A DNA stretch of 64,000 bases from an uncultured Candidatus Melainabacteria bacterium (GCA_934754505.1 CAKVIE010000006.1:53376-117375); one strand, 5' to 3'; counted from the first letter of the stretch, positions 16,645-26,029 are shown. Notes: a model not told the origin generated them from the sequence alone. Numbers and translations: made by a program.

Positions 16645-18384
16645 ATGAAAATGTCACAACTTTTTTTTGAAACATTAAGAGATTTTCCGTCAGATGCGGA
16701 AGTAATAAGCCATAAATTGCTTGTCAGAGCAGGCTATATAAGAAAACTTACAAACGGTATTTATAACTATTTACCTTTGATGTGGCGAGTTTTGAAAAAA
16801 GTTGAAAACATTGTTCGTGAAGAAATGGACAAAGCAGGTGCACAAGAAATTTTGATGCCGTTTTTGCAGCCGAAAGAACTTTGGGAACAATCAGGCAGAT
16901 GGGAAGTTTACGGAAAAGAACTTATGCGTTTAAAAGACCGTCATAACAAAGAAATGTGCCTCGGACCAACTCACGAAGAAATCGTTACTGCTATTGCAAG
17001 AGAAGGTGTTCGCTCATACAAACAGCTTCCTCTTAATTTGTACCAAATTCAATCAAAATTCAGAGATGAAATACGCCCTCGTTTCGGTCTTTTAAGAGGC
17101 CGTGAATTTATTATGAAGGACGCATACAGTTTTGACCGTGATGAAGAAGGAATGCAAAAGTCATACAAAATTATGGCTGATGCTTATACTAAATTCTTCA
17201 AACGTTGCGGTTTGGAAACGAAACCTGTTCAATCAGATTCAGGTGCAATAGGCGGAAATTTAAGCCATGAATATATGGTAATCACACAAACAGACAGCGG
17301 TGAAGATGACGTATTCTATTGTGATTGCTGTGATTATGCGGCAAATTCAAACCATGCCGTATCAGTTTTGAATGATGCAAAAACGACAGGTGATTGGACA
17401 AAAGCTGAAAAAGTTGCAACACCTCATACAAAAACTATTGCAGAACTTGCAGAATTATTGAAAATAGAACCGTCATTAATTTGCAAATGTCTTGTTTATA
17501 TCGCTGATAAAGTTCCCGTCTTAGTTTTAATCAGAGGGGATAAAACAGTTGAAGAAACAAAACTCATGAATGCCTTGAATGCTCAAGAAATCAGAACCGC
17601 TTCAGATGCAGAAATTGAAGAATTAATGGCAAACCACGGATTTAATGCAATTTCCGGATTTATCGGTCCGAACGGTTTTGACGATGTAAAAATCATTGCT
17701 GATAACACAGTAAAAGATTTAAAAAACTTTGTCGTTGCAATAAACGAAAACGATGTTCACGTAGTCGGAGCAAACTTCGGCACTGACGTAAAAATGCCGG
17801 AACATTTTGCAGACTTAAGAATTGCAGAAGCAGGCGAAAAATGCCCTCAATGCGGACAACCGTTGAAAGTTACAAGAGGTATTGAAGTCGGCAACATCTT
17901 CCAACTCGGAACAAAATACTCAAAAGCAATGAATGCAACTTACACAGATGAAAACGGAAACGAAGTCCCATTCGTTATGGGCTGCTACGGAATAGGTATT
18001 TCAAGAACTGCGGCAGCAGCAGTTGAAAGACATCACGATGAATACGGTATCAAATGGCCTGTTGCTATTGCTCCGTACCACGTAATTGTAATCCCCGTAA
18101 ATGTTCAAGATGAACTTCAAATGAAAATAGCTGAAGACATTTACAACAAACTTCAAGCACAAGGAATTGAAGTTTTAATAGATGACAGAGATGACAGAGC
18201 AGGTGTTAAATTCAAAGATGCAGATTTGATAGGCATTCCGTTCAGAATTACGGCAGGTAAAACTGTCAATGAAGGTCTTGTTGAATTTAAAATCAGAGAA
18301 ACAGGCGAAGTCGTTAAAATCACTCCCGATGAAGCGGTTGAAAAAGCTGTTTCAATGGTAAAGGCAGCTTTAAGCGTAGAATAA
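16645..18384 (+). CDS. proS: Prolyl-tRNA synthetase, bacterial type with editing domain
   Basis: ProS charges tRNA-Pro. From the ATG at 16645 the protein has 579 residues (MKMSQLFFETLRDFPSDAEV); AAAGG lies upstream, and the frame's earlier TTG at 16606 lacks a ribosome site. Class II motifs are present: motif 2 region YQIQSKFRDEIRPRFGLLRG with REFIMKDAYSFD, and motif 3 GCYGIGISRTAAAAVE. Between them lies the INS editing domain (about residues 235-400; HTKTIAELAELLKIEP, FVVAINENDVHVVGANFG) that hydrolyses Ala-tRNA-Pro. Cys pairs CDCC and CPQC flank the insert. The C-terminal anticodon-binding domain contains GIEVLIDDRDDRAGVKFKDA. Confidence 0.97.
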   Translation: MKMSQLFFETLRDFPSDAEVISHKLLVRAGYIRKLTNGIYNYLPLMWRVLKKVENIVREEMDKAGAQEILMPFLQPKELWEQSGRWEVYGKELMRLKDRHNKEMCLGPTHEEIVTAIAREGVRSYKQLPLNLYQIQSKFRDEIRPRFGLLRGREFIMKDAYSFDRDEEGMQKSYKIMADAYTKFFKRCGLETKPVQSDSGAIGGNLSHEYMVITQTDSGEDDVFYCDCCDYAANSNHAVSVLNDAKTTGDWTKAEKVATPHTKTIAELAELLKIEPSLICKCLVYIADKVPVLVLIRGDKTVEETKLMNALNAQEIRTASDAEIEELMANHGFNAISGFIGPNGFDDVKIIADNTVKDLKNFVVAINENDVHVVGANFGTDVKMPEHFADLRIAEAGEKCPQCGQPLKVTRGIEVGNIFQLGTKYSKAMNATYTDENGNEVPFVMGCYGIGISRTAAAAVERHHDEYGIKWPVAIAPYHVIVIPVNVQDELQMKIAEDIYNKLQAQGIEVLIDDRDDRAGVKFKDADLIGIPFRITAGKTVNEGLVEFKIRETGEVVKITPDEAVEKAVSMVKAALSVE

Positions 18385-18385
18385 A

Positions 18386-19126
18386 ATGGAAAAAGAACAA
18401 TTATCACTTAAAATAGCTCATTTATACCCCAAATTGCTGAATATATATGGCGATTGGGGTAATGTGCTTACATTGAAACGCAGATGTGAATACAGAAATA
18501 TAACCTGTACTGTCACAGAAATTAATCAAGGTGATGAAATTGATATAAACGCTTTTGACATATACTTTATCGGCGGCGGACAGGATAAACAGCAAATTGA
18601 AGTTGCAAACGAACTTCAAAAACAAAAAGATAAACTTACTCAAGCGGCAAAAGACGGTCGTGTCTTTTTAGCTATTTGCGGCGGTTATCAGCTTTTAGGC
18701 AAATATTACCAACCTCACGACGGTGAAAAATTATACGGAATAGGTTTGCTTGATGCATATACAGTTGCAGGAAACACAAGATTTATCGGTAATGTCACGG
18801 CAGAAACAGACTTTTTACCATCAAAAACTCTTGTAGGATTTGAAAATCATTCGGGATTAACATATCTTGAATACGGAACAGCTCCTATCGCAGCCGTTTC
18901 AACAGGCAACGGCAACAACGGAAAAGATAAAACCGAAGGCGGAAGAAAAAATAATGTTTTCGGAACTTATCTTCACGGCTCTGTTCTTCCCAAAAATCCC
19001 GAATTTGCGGACTATTTGATTAAAACAGCTTTATCTGTACGATACGGGCATGAAATTGAACTCGAAAAACTTGATGACACAATAGAAATCAATGCTCATA
19101 ACGATTTGATTAATAAAAAATACTAA
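18386..19126 (+). CDS. gatD: GatD-like glutamine amidotransferase (lipid II isoglutaminyl synthase subunit)
   Basis: A 246-residue class I (CobB/CobQ-type) glutamine amidotransferase. The N-terminal LYPKLLNIYGDWGNVLTLKR is characteristic of GatD, which with MurT amidates the D-Glu of lipid II. The catalytic cysteine is in FLAICGGYQLLGKYY, and the C-terminal histidine is in VFGTYLHGSVLPKNPEFADY. GGGQDKQQ is also conserved. MurT is not adjacent in the window; upstream is proS (1 nt gap). Without MurT, a cobyric-acid-type or other amidotransferase role remains possible, but the short length and the IYGDWGN motif favour GatD. The stop overlaps the convergent CDF gene's stop by 4 bp (CTAA). Confidence 0.82.
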   Translation: MEKEQLSLKIAHLYPKLLNIYGDWGNVLTLKRRCEYRNITCTVTEINQGDEIDINAFDIYFIGGGQDKQQIEVANELQKQKDKLTQAAKDGRVFLAICGGYQLLGKYYQPHDGEKLYGIGLLDAYTVAGNTRFIGNVTAETDFLPSKTLVGFENHSGLTYLEYGTAPIAAVSTGNGNNGKDKTEGGRKNNVFGTYLHGSVLPKNPEFADYLIKTALSVRYGHEIELEKLDDTIEINAHNDLINKKY

Positions 19127-20046
19127 ATCGCAACTTTTTCTTCACGTCTGCATTTATCGCAAGCAGGTTCAATGTGAATTACAGTATCAGTATTTCCAAT
19201 CGTTTCGGAAAGTGCTTTTTCGGCTTTATTACAGAATTGATGACTCTCGTTGACTGTCATATTTCCGTCAACGCAAACCGTTATCTCTATGTTTTTTCGA
19301 ACTCCCGAACATCTCGTTTTGAGCTTGCAAACCTTAAAAATTTTGTCTGTTTTTACATTTTCAACCAAATCAATAATTTGTTTTTCTACATCGGTCGGCA
19401 AACTTGTATCCAAAAGATTAGAAGTTGTTTTTTTGCAAATTTTCAAACCTGATTCAAAAATCAAAACAGAAACGCAAAGTGCAATAAACGGGTCTATAAT
19501 GTAATTTCCCGTAAATTTAATTATTGCCAAACCGATTAAAATTCCGACAGAGGTTAAAACGTCGGTTCTTAAATGTTCCGCATCTGCGAAAATCGCCACT
19601 GACCCTGTTTTTTTGGAAGTCTTATATAAAAATCTGCTTACGAAAATATTAACGAAAATTGAAAAAATCATTACGTAAATAGCACCGTCAACATTAATTT
19701 CGGAATGAACACCTTTAATAATTTTCAAAATTGATTCATAAGAAATATATGCTGCCGCACAAATTATCAAAAATCCCTCTATTAATCCCGAAAAATCTTC
19801 ATATTTCCCATGCCCGAAAGCGTGTTCTTTGTCGGCGGGTTCGGAAGCTTTTTTGACTGCAAAAAAAGCGATAAAAGATGCAAGGATATCACCAGTTGAG
19901 TGAACAGCTTCCGAAATAATACTGAAAGAGCCTGTCAAAAAGCCTGTAATTACTTTCAAAACGATAAGAGAAGCATTTGACATTACTGAAACAAATGCCG
20001 CTTTTTGATTAGGGTTGTTTAAATTTAAAAATTTCACGTTATTCAT
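19123..20046 (-). CDS. Cation diffusion facilitator (metal efflux) transporter
   Basis: A 307-residue CDF family protein that exports divalent metals (Zn, Fe or Mn) in exchange for protons. There are six likely membrane helices in residues about 15-220. Metal-site motifs are SEAVHSTGDILASF in helix 2 (H and D ligands), HAFGHGKYEDFSGLIEG, and EHLRTDVLTSVGILIG in helix 5. The cytoplasmic ferredoxin-like C-terminal domain spans about 215-300 and ends with VIHIEPACDKCRREEK, with two cysteines. It overlaps the carbonic anhydrase gene by 8 bp. Metal specificity is not evident. Confidence 0.92.
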   Translation of the reverse strand: MNNVKFLNLNNPNQKAAFVSVMSNASLIVLKVITGFLTGSFSIISEAVHSTGDILASFIAFFAVKKASEPADKEHAFGHGKYEDFSGLIEGFLIICAAAYISYESILKIIKGVHSEINVDGAIYVMIFSIFVNIFVSRFLYKTSKKTGSVAIFADAEHLRTDVLTSVGILIGLAIIKFTGNYIIDPFIALCVSVLIFESGLKICKKTTSNLLDTSLPTDVEKQIIDLVENVKTDKIFKVCKLKTRCSGVRKNIEITVCVDGNMTVNESHQFCNKAEKALSETIGNTDTVIHIEPACDKCRREEKVAI

Positions 20047-20602
20047 CTTCTTTCAATATTGTAACTTTTCCTGTATCAAAGTGGAAATGGGCACTTACGA
20101 CTTTCAGGGAATTATCGTTAATAGCATTTTGAATGAATTTTGATTTTCGTTTCAAAATAGATGTAATGTTCAAAGTATGTTTCTTTGCAAGCTCGTTATA
20201 GCACAAAGTTTCGCAATCCAAAATTTCATGGACTTGAGAAGTTATATCGTGAAAATGCTCGCTGCCTTCGGGATTTTTAGCAGCATAGGTCACAACTCCG
20301 CAATTATCATGCCCGAGAACAAGCAAAAGCGGTATTTTAAGCTCATCGATAGCAAACTCGATACTTTCAATAACGTTTTGTCCGATAGTAGCGCCTGCTG
20401 TTCTTATGACGAAAAGCTCACCTATACCTGTGTCAAAAATTATTTCAGGCACAACTCTCGAATCAGAACAACTTAAAATAATGGCTTTAGGTTCCTGATA
20501 ATTTTGAAATTTACGCAAAGTTTTGAGGCACTTATTTTCTGCCTGCAAATTTCCGTTAATAAAATTCTCATTTCCTTGCAAAAGTCTTTCAAGTTCGTCC
20601 AT
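20039..20602 (-). CDS. Beta-class carbonic anhydrase
   Basis: Interconverts CO2 and bicarbonate. The protein has 187 residues. The zinc ligands and catalytic dyad are seen in ILSCSDSRVVPEIIFD (Cys, Asp, Arg) and LVLGHDNCGVVTYA (His, Cys); RTAGATIGQNVIESIEFAI is the conserved block between. A CAGGTG ribosome site precedes the ATG. It is the first gene of a two-gene unit with the CDF transporter, the two overlapping by 8 bp. Pairing with a metal transporter may be fortuitous. Bicarbonate supply for carboxylations in a fermentative organism is a plausible role. Confidence 0.95.
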   Translation of the reverse strand: MDELERLLQGNENFINGNLQAENKCLKTLRKFQNYQEPKAIILSCSDSRVVPEIIFDTGIGELFVIRTAGATIGQNVIESIEFAIDELKIPLLLVLGHDNCGVVTYAAKNPEGSEHFHDITSQVHEILDCETLCYNELAKKHTLNITSILKRKSKFIQNAINDNSLKVVSAHFHFDTGKVTILKEDE

Positions 20603-20669
20603 TTTTCACCTGTTGCTATAAATAATTTAGTACACTATAATTATGTAACATTTTAAGAGAGATTATAAC

Positions 20670-21752
20670 ATGATTAACAAAAAATTTATATTATTTATAA
20701 GTATTTTACTGCTGTTTTGCGGTTTAGCTAACTATTTCCTCATAAAACCGTCAGATTTGAACTTAAAATTCTACAAAACTTATGAGATAAAAAATGTTCC
20801 AAATCTCGGGCATGGATTCAAATTAGGCGGTTTTTCGGATTTATTTTTTTATAAAGATAAATTATATGCAATAACAGACAGAGGTCCAAATACAAATATT
20901 TATAACAAAGCAAACCGTGATATAAGAAACTTCCCGTTAGGCAAAGAATATAAACCGTTTTTGGTAGAATTTGAATTACTTGATGATGGTGAAGCCAAAA
21001 TCACAAAAAGCAGAAATTTTGAACTTTCAGGACTTCCCGTTTCGGAAGAAAAAGACTGCGTGCCTTGTGATTTAAACGACAAGGAAATGCCTTTTGATAA
21101 TGCAGGTATCGACTCGGAAGCCCTTGTTGCAGATAAATACGGGCATTTTTGGGTCGGAGATGAATATTATCCGTCTATCGTTGAGTTTGACAAAAATTTG
21201 AAGGTAGTAAACAGATTTGCACCCGTAGATTGTCCCTATAAATCAGAAAAAACCGTTTACAATCTTCCTAAAGAATTTTCAAATACACAAAAGAATTTAG
21301 GCTTTGAATCCATTGCCTACGACGGAGATAAAAATATTTATGCCTTTACACAAGGTCCGTTAAAAGGCGGAAAAAATGTAAAAGTCATAAAGTTCAACAT
21401 TGATACAAAAAATGTTGAAAGAGTTTATGATTACTACATTGGCGGCGGAAAAAACATTATCAGTGCTGCGACATGTATTTCAAAAAGTGAAATCATAACA
21501 GCTGAAAGACGTGACGGAGAACATCAAATCAGAATAGTAAAATTAATTCCGAATATAACAAACCACAGCAATTTCGTATTCATGCTGAAAGGACTTCACG
21601 GAATAAAAGACGGAAATAAAATCGAAGGTATTGCTTATGACAAAAAAGATACAGTCTATGTTATAAACGACAACGACTTCGGAATAGATGAAGATAACCG
21701 CCAAGATTCGTTTATAATGGCTTTCAAAATCTTAAAAAAAGAAACTAAATAG
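20670..21752 (+). CDS. Esterase-like-activity-of-phytase family protein, membrane anchored
   Basis: A 360-residue protein with an N-terminal hydrophobic segment (residues 5-24, FILFISILLLFCGLANYFLI), a signal anchor or uncleaved signal. The rest fits the phytase/esterase-like beta-propeller family: FSDLFFYKDKLYAITDRGPN, DNAGIDSEALVADKYGHFWV with GDEYYPSIVEFD, LGFESIAYDGDKNIYAFTQG, and IEGIAYDKKDTVYVINDNDF. The repeated E.(I/L)A.D / D.G motifs mark successive blades. The enzymatic activity of such proteins is poorly known. A TATAAT at 20636-20641 and AAGAGAG before the ATG suggest an independent promoter. The 3' end overlaps the convergent gene by 8 bp. Confidence 0.75.
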   Translation: MINKKFILFISILLLFCGLANYFLIKPSDLNLKFYKTYEIKNVPNLGHGFKLGGFSDLFFYKDKLYAITDRGPNTNIYNKANRDIRNFPLGKEYKPFLVEFELLDDGEAKITKSRNFELSGLPVSEEKDCVPCDLNDKEMPFDNAGIDSEALVADKYGHFWVGDEYYPSIVEFDKNLKVVNRFAPVDCPYKSEKTVYNLPKEFSNTQKNLGFESIAYDGDKNIYAFTQGPLKGGKNVKVIKFNIDTKNVERVYDYYIGGGKNIISAATCISKSEIITAERRDGEHQIRIVKLIPNITNHSNFVFMLKGLHGIKDGNKIEGIAYDKKDTVYVINDNDFGIDEDNRQDSFIMAFKILKKETK

Positions 21753-23334
21753 CTTGCTGCAAAGTTGCAGTCAAAAGAGTATTAAATAATTCCGCATTCT
21801 CAACACTTAAAAGTTTTAAGTTCATAACAGATGCGGGATTATTTTTGAATTTTTTTTCAAGAACAGACATAGCTCTTTTAGAAAAATCAGCCGCATCAAC
21901 GGCAGCACCGGATAATTTAGGAGTGTATTGATGCTTCAAACCTGAAGGAGCAGAAAGTCCCATTCTCAAAAGTTCTTCAGCACCATAAGTTGCAAGAGTA
22001 ATTCCGACCAATGCTTTAGGAGTAATTTGGTCTGTACCCCATTCGCCTGTTTCAAGATATTCACTTACAAATGCTGTTGATAACTCAATTCCCGTTGTTC
22101 TTGCAACGTCCAAAACTCCGTTCAAAACCTTGTTTCCTGTTTCAGCAGTCGGAACAATGTCATAGAGCTTTGAACCGACAAAATATTCAGCACCGTAGAT
22201 TAATGAATATTTTACGATTTCTTTAACCGAATCGTTTGTCAAATCAATTGAATCATCAATATTATTGGTTGCAAGATCGAGAGTATCCATTCCCATATAA
22301 CTGAATGTTGTGACAGCCGCACCTGTTAAAGCCGGAAGTGTCGTTCCTGATGTTGCGATTGCTGCACCGACAATACCCGAAACCGCAATATCTTTAACTG
22401 CGATTGAACGGATTTGCTGGGTCAAAATATAATCGGCAACTTTCTTTTGAATATTATTTTTTGTTCCGAAAGCTTTTTCGTAAGCCGAATCATATTCTTT
22501 TTTCAATTCATCATCAGTTTTACCATGCTTTAAGGCTTCTGCCGTTTTTTCGGTTGTGTAAATCAGACCGTTTGCTATATCGTTGTAAACATCGAGTCTG
22601 TCCTCTCTTGAAAGCGTTGCGAAATCTTTTCTTCTTGCTGCTGCAAGTTTGTCAAAGTTTTCTTTACCGCCCGTGTATTTGTAAAGTGTTTGTTCGTATT
22701 TATTTAATTTTTCATCGATATTCTGTGTTTTTTTGTATCTGTCAAAATCTTCTGACTCCGGATTTATGGAATTTTTATTTTCTTCAAAGAAATCAATATA
22801 TTTTGTGAGTGTTGTTTTTGTGTTATCAGCTAATTTTTGAGAAGATTCAACAAGTGCATACTTTTCTGAAACTGTTTTGAACTCATTAACGGCATTTTTA
22901 TCGTATTTAACTCCGAAAATATCTTTAAATTCATCTTCGAAAGTGCCGTTCATAGCTGATTTTTTAAGATGCTCTATCTCTGCTCTGTTTGTCGCAATAT
23001 CTCTCGTCACAATCGCTGATGTCTTTTTAGAACCGAATAATGAACAAATTTTTTCACCCAATTTTGCAGACCAGCCGTCCATTGCAAGTTGGGATTTAAA
23101 AGCTCTGTCTGCTTTATTGTTCATCGTATTTAAAACATCAACAGCCGTATTATACTTTCTTAAAATCGGTGTGCCGTCGTCAGAAACCTGATTTTCATTA
23201 TTAAATAAATCAGATTTGCGTTCAAAAGTATCCGTAATGCTTTTAGAGATGTACCTTGTTGAAGGTGCATACTGTTTAGCAACATTATTAACTGTTGATA
23301 AATTTTTTACAGATTTTATATCCACAAAACACAC
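21745..23334 (-). CDS. Unknown 529-residue protein, probably lineage specific
   Basis: I do not recognise this protein. The frame starts at GTG 23334; a second GTG at 23325 (VDIKSVKNLS) is an equally good start, and no strong ribosome site is seen for either. There is no N-terminal signal peptide. Residues 90-300 are highly charged and helical (coiled-coil-like, YDKNAVNEFKTVSEKYALVE; KNKNS-type segments). Residues about 315-360 form a Gly/Ala-rich hydrophobic stretch (VSGIVGAAIATSGTTLPALT) that could insert in a membrane. The remainder is mixed. The overall style resembles secreted or effector-like proteins, but that is only an impression. It is convergent with the phytase-like gene and divergent from the EF-hand gene. 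Confidence 0.6.
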   Translation of the reverse strand: MCFVDIKSVKNLSTVNNVAKQYAPSTRYISKSITDTFERKSDLFNNENQVSDDGTPILRKYNTAVDVLNTMNNKADRAFKSQLAMDGWSAKLGEKICSLFGSKKTSAIVTRDIATNRAEIEHLKKSAMNGTFEDEFKDIFGVKYDKNAVNEFKTVSEKYALVESSQKLADNTKTTLTKYIDFFEENKNSINPESEDFDRYKKTQNIDEKLNKYEQTLYKYTGGKENFDKLAAARRKDFATLSREDRLDVYNDIANGLIYTTEKTAEALKHGKTDDELKKEYDSAYEKAFGTKNNIQKKVADYILTQQIRSIAVKDIAVSGIVGAAIATSGTTLPALTGAAVTTFSYMGMDTLDLATNNIDDSIDLTNDSVKEIVKYSLIYGAEYFVGSKLYDIVPTAETGNKVLNGVLDVARTTGIELSTAFVSEYLETGEWGTDQITPKALVGITLATYGAEELLRMGLSAPSGLKHQYTPKLSGAAVDAADFSKRAMSVLEKKFKNNPASVMNLKLLSVENAELFNTLLTATLQQAI

Positions 23335-23497
23335 TCAAATATCTGATTCTCTGATTTTAAGACTTCTAAATAAAATATTTTGCTATTTATTTAACACATT
23401 GTAACGAATTGTAAACATGAAAACACTCATGAATTAAAGTTTTTCATGAATTCTGCCGTAAAATACCATGTGTAGGTAAAAAAAATGCAGGTGTGAA

Positions 23498-25252
23498 ATG
23501 GCAGATTTTTTAAAGTTATCGCAAACTAAAAGTTTGGAAAATATAAAAAAAGCGGCGAATGAATTAAAAACAGCTCAAAATTCAGCTGCCAATTCAGCAT
23601 CTTCATCAACATCAATCTTCTCAATGGGAGATAATTCAGTTAATGTTTCAGATCTTAAAGATAACAATTTTATTGAAGCACTTTCAGGTAAAAAAGCAGA
23701 GGAATTATCGGATTTAGAAAAAGCTCAATATGAACTTATATCAGCTATGGCTGATACAGACGGCGACGGAAAAATAAGCAAGACTGAAATTCAAGGTCTT
23801 GATTCAGATAAAACAGGAAAAATTAATCAGACAGATATTGATGCAATGTTTGCCGAATTAGGAATAGGAACAGATTCATCAATTGATGATTTACTTGATG
23901 CTGTTGACAGCATTTTAACATCAGAAGAAAATCCTGTTGAAGAAGCGACCATAGCATCAAAATCAGGAGCAGCATATAACAAAGAAGACGGTACATACAG
24001 CTTAAAAGTAGAAGATTACCGTGACGGAAAAGTTCAAGATGACGGAGAAGGCGGAAAGAGATATCCTAACGGTTCATACTGGGGCATGGTAACAAATGCG
24101 TATCCGAATGTTTCAGAAGCAGATAAAGAAAAAGTTTATGAAATGATTGGAGAAATGAACGGTTTCGATTGGAAAACTCACACTTTATACACAGGTGATG
24201 AGATTAAACTTCCTATTTTGGAATATGACAAAGACGGAAACGTTACGGGCTATCATAAGTCAGAAAAAGTTGAAGATAAACAACAAGGAACAAAACCTGC
24301 AACAACAAATACAGGTTCCACAACTGCGTCATCTTCAACCGGTGTTCAAAGAGGTTCTACATCAGCAACTTCCGCTACAAATGTAAAATCATCTTCAACA
24401 TCAGCTAATTCTTCAACAACAATTTATTCAACAACTAAATCAAGCACAACAGAAAAAGCTAACACAGATTATTCAGAATTGAATAAATTTGTTCAACAAT
24501 GTAAAGACGGAGGTTTTGTCAGTGTTGATTCTTTAGAAAAATTGTTATCTAAAGTTGAAACAGGAAATTACAACATAAAAGATTTCATTGCAGAATACGA
24601 TAAAAATAACAGTCCGAAATTTATGGAAACATTTGACGTCAAAGAGTTATATACAACTGAAGAAGGTCAAGAAGTTGCAAATAAATTTGCAGATTTGTTC
24701 ATAGAAGCATACGGCGGAGCTGATAGCACAGAGCTTGCTAAATATGTAGATAAAGCTTGTGAAAACAAAGACATGGGCGGATTTTATTTGGCAGGTGCTC
24801 CGACATTAATGCAAAGTATTTATCAAAATGCATCAGATGAAATTTTAGCAAAAGCAGTAAAAGACCCGACAAATCAAACATCATTATCAAGTTTCTATCA
24901 AAACGGTGTTTATGACAACACTTACGAGTCAGGTTTACAAGGCTTACACAAAGCTGAAGCAGACTATCAGGAAAACGTAAAAATAATGAACGAATTCCAA
25001 GAATTATATCAAAAATACCAAAATGATTCCGTGACAAAGAACCAAGTTGAATATGACAACTACGGATGTACAGACGGGAAATGGGATCCGTTCCACAAAA
25101 ATTACGAAGGTAAAAACTCAATAGCCGACATTTATGAAAAATTCACAAAAGACGGCATGGGCAACGGCTCAATAAATTACTCAAAATATCACATCTCTAT
25201 GTACAAAGAAGCATTAGAAAAATTAAGAGAATATGATAAATTAATGGGTTAA
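23498..25252 (+). CDS. EF-hand and LysM-like protein with Thr/Ser-rich linker
   Basis: A 584-residue protein without classical signal peptide. Residues 24-42 are Ala/Ser-rich. Residues 86-97 (DTDGDGKISKTE) and 102-113 (DSDKTGKINQTD) are two canonical calcium-binding EF-hand loops. Around 190-250 lies a LysM-like module (GSYWGMVTNAYPNVSEADKE, then MIGEMNG and TGDEIKLPI). Residues about 265-325 are a low-complexity Ser/Thr linker. The C-terminal 250 residues are helical and not recognised. AGGTG precedes the ATG, and a strong terminator follows. The layout suggests a cell-surface or peptidoglycan-associated protein; with no signal peptide, export would need a special route. Function unknown. 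Confidence 0.72.
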   Translation: MADFLKLSQTKSLENIKKAANELKTAQNSAANSASSSTSIFSMGDNSVNVSDLKDNNFIEALSGKKAEELSDLEKAQYELISAMADTDGDGKISKTEIQGLDSDKTGKINQTDIDAMFAELGIGTDSSIDDLLDAVDSILTSEENPVEEATIASKSGAAYNKEDGTYSLKVEDYRDGKVQDDGEGGKRYPNGSYWGMVTNAYPNVSEADKEKVYEMIGEMNGFDWKTHTLYTGDEIKLPILEYDKDGNVTGYHKSEKVEDKQQGTKPATTNTGSTTASSSTGVQRGSTSATSATNVKSSSTSANSSTTIYSTTKSSTTEKANTDYSELNKFVQQCKDGGFVSVDSLEKLLSKVETGNYNIKDFIAEYDKNNSPKFMETFDVKELYTTEEGQEVANKFADLFIEAYGGADSTELAKYVDKACENKDMGGFYLAGAPTLMQSIYQNASDEILAKAVKDPTNQTSLSSFYQNGVYDNTYESGLQGLHKAEADYQENVKIMNEFQELYQKYQNDSVTKNQVEYDNYGCTDGKWDPFHKNYEGKNSIADIYEKFTKDGMGNGSINYSKYHISMYKEALEKLREYDKLMG

Positions 25253-25275
25253 TTTATACAAATCAATCAAATAGC

Positions 25276-25302
25276 AAAGACCGTTTTAAAGCGGTCTTCT
25301 TT
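25276..25302. terminator. Terminator between two convergent genes
   Basis: AAGACCG at 25277-25283 pairs with CGGTCTT at 25292-25298 around an A/T loop, followed by CTTTATTATTTTTT. It serves the upstream plus-strand gene and may also serve the minus-strand DUF1796 gene. Confidence 0.85.
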
Positions 25303-25303
25303 A

Positions 25304-26029
25304 TTATTTTTTCCTTTTAAAAAGAAAATTATCAAATCTTTCTTTTAAAGTCATTTTAAGTTGATATTTCTTTAAAATTTTACCGAGAAGTTTTTCGTTA
25401 ACTACATAATCGGGAATGACTTTTCGCTTGTGATAAAAGCGGTAATCGAAAGTATATTTTTCAATGTTATCGGAAATTTTTTCGTGAATTCGTTTTCTAT
25501 AAGGTAAATCCTGCCGCCAAGAAAAAATCAATAAATCAACTTTAGCTTTTGGAAATTTATTTTGAAGCAGCTCCAAACCTTTTTTAAAATCCTCATCGTT
25601 TTTAGGTTTCCAATTACTCCCGGGAGAATCGACCCAAACAACCAATATTTTATCGGAATGTTTAGCAAGCCTCAAAAGCCTTTCGGAGCGGCGATGATAT
25701 TTTAGAAAAACTTTGTCAAAATATTCTTCAAACTCGCAATCAGCAGGAAAATCGTGGTTAAAAACAAGCCCGTTAGAAGTATCTTCATAGATATCACAAA
25801 GATGAGCCGCTATCCCGTTATTACCACGTTTTTCAAGGCTGTTGCGGTGAATAAAACTCGAAAAATCATCACATAAAATTTTAGTTCTATCAACAAATGT
25901 TGAACCGAAAATCCAGTCAAAAGGAAAAGATTGAATTTGCAAATCTGACGACCTCAAAGAAGATGAACACGAACATGCTTCGCCAAGACCGAATATCAAA
26001 TCATAAGTTTTTCTGAGAAAGAACATCAA
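25304..26029 (-). CDS. DUF1796 family protein (putative cysteine peptidase)
   Basis: A 241-residue cytoplasmic protein of the DUF1796 group, annotated elsewhere as putative cysteine peptidase. The family opening is clear: YDLIFGLGEACSCSSSLRSS followed by QSFPFDWIFGS. The middle has GLVFNHDF and YFDKVFLKYHRRSERLLRLA, and the late strand ILVVWVDSPGSNW. Catalytic assignment in the family is a prediction; the conserved cysteine is at about residue 19-21. Members often occur near surface glycan genes. It is the second gene of a pair and overlaps its neighbour in ATGA. The C terminus is Lys/Arg rich (KERFDNFLFKRKK). Confidence 0.75.
   Translation of the reverse strand: MMFFLRKTYDLIFGLGEACSCSSSLRSSDLQIQSFPFDWIFGSTFVDRTKILCDDFSSFIHRNSLEKRGNNGIAAHLCDIYEDTSNGLVFNHDFPADCEFEEYFDKVFLKYHRRSERLLRLAKHSDKILVVWVDSPGSNWKPKNDEDFKKGLELLQNKFPKAKVDLLIFSWRQDLPYRKRIHEKISDNIEKYTFDYRFYHKRKVIPDYVVNEKLLGKILKKYQLKMTLKERFDNFLFKRKK

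Noticed and set aside
22404..22808. 134-codon frame on the plus strand inside the 529-residue gene
   Set aside because: It is Cys/Phe/Arg-rich and antisense to a longer, better formed frame; judged a shadow.
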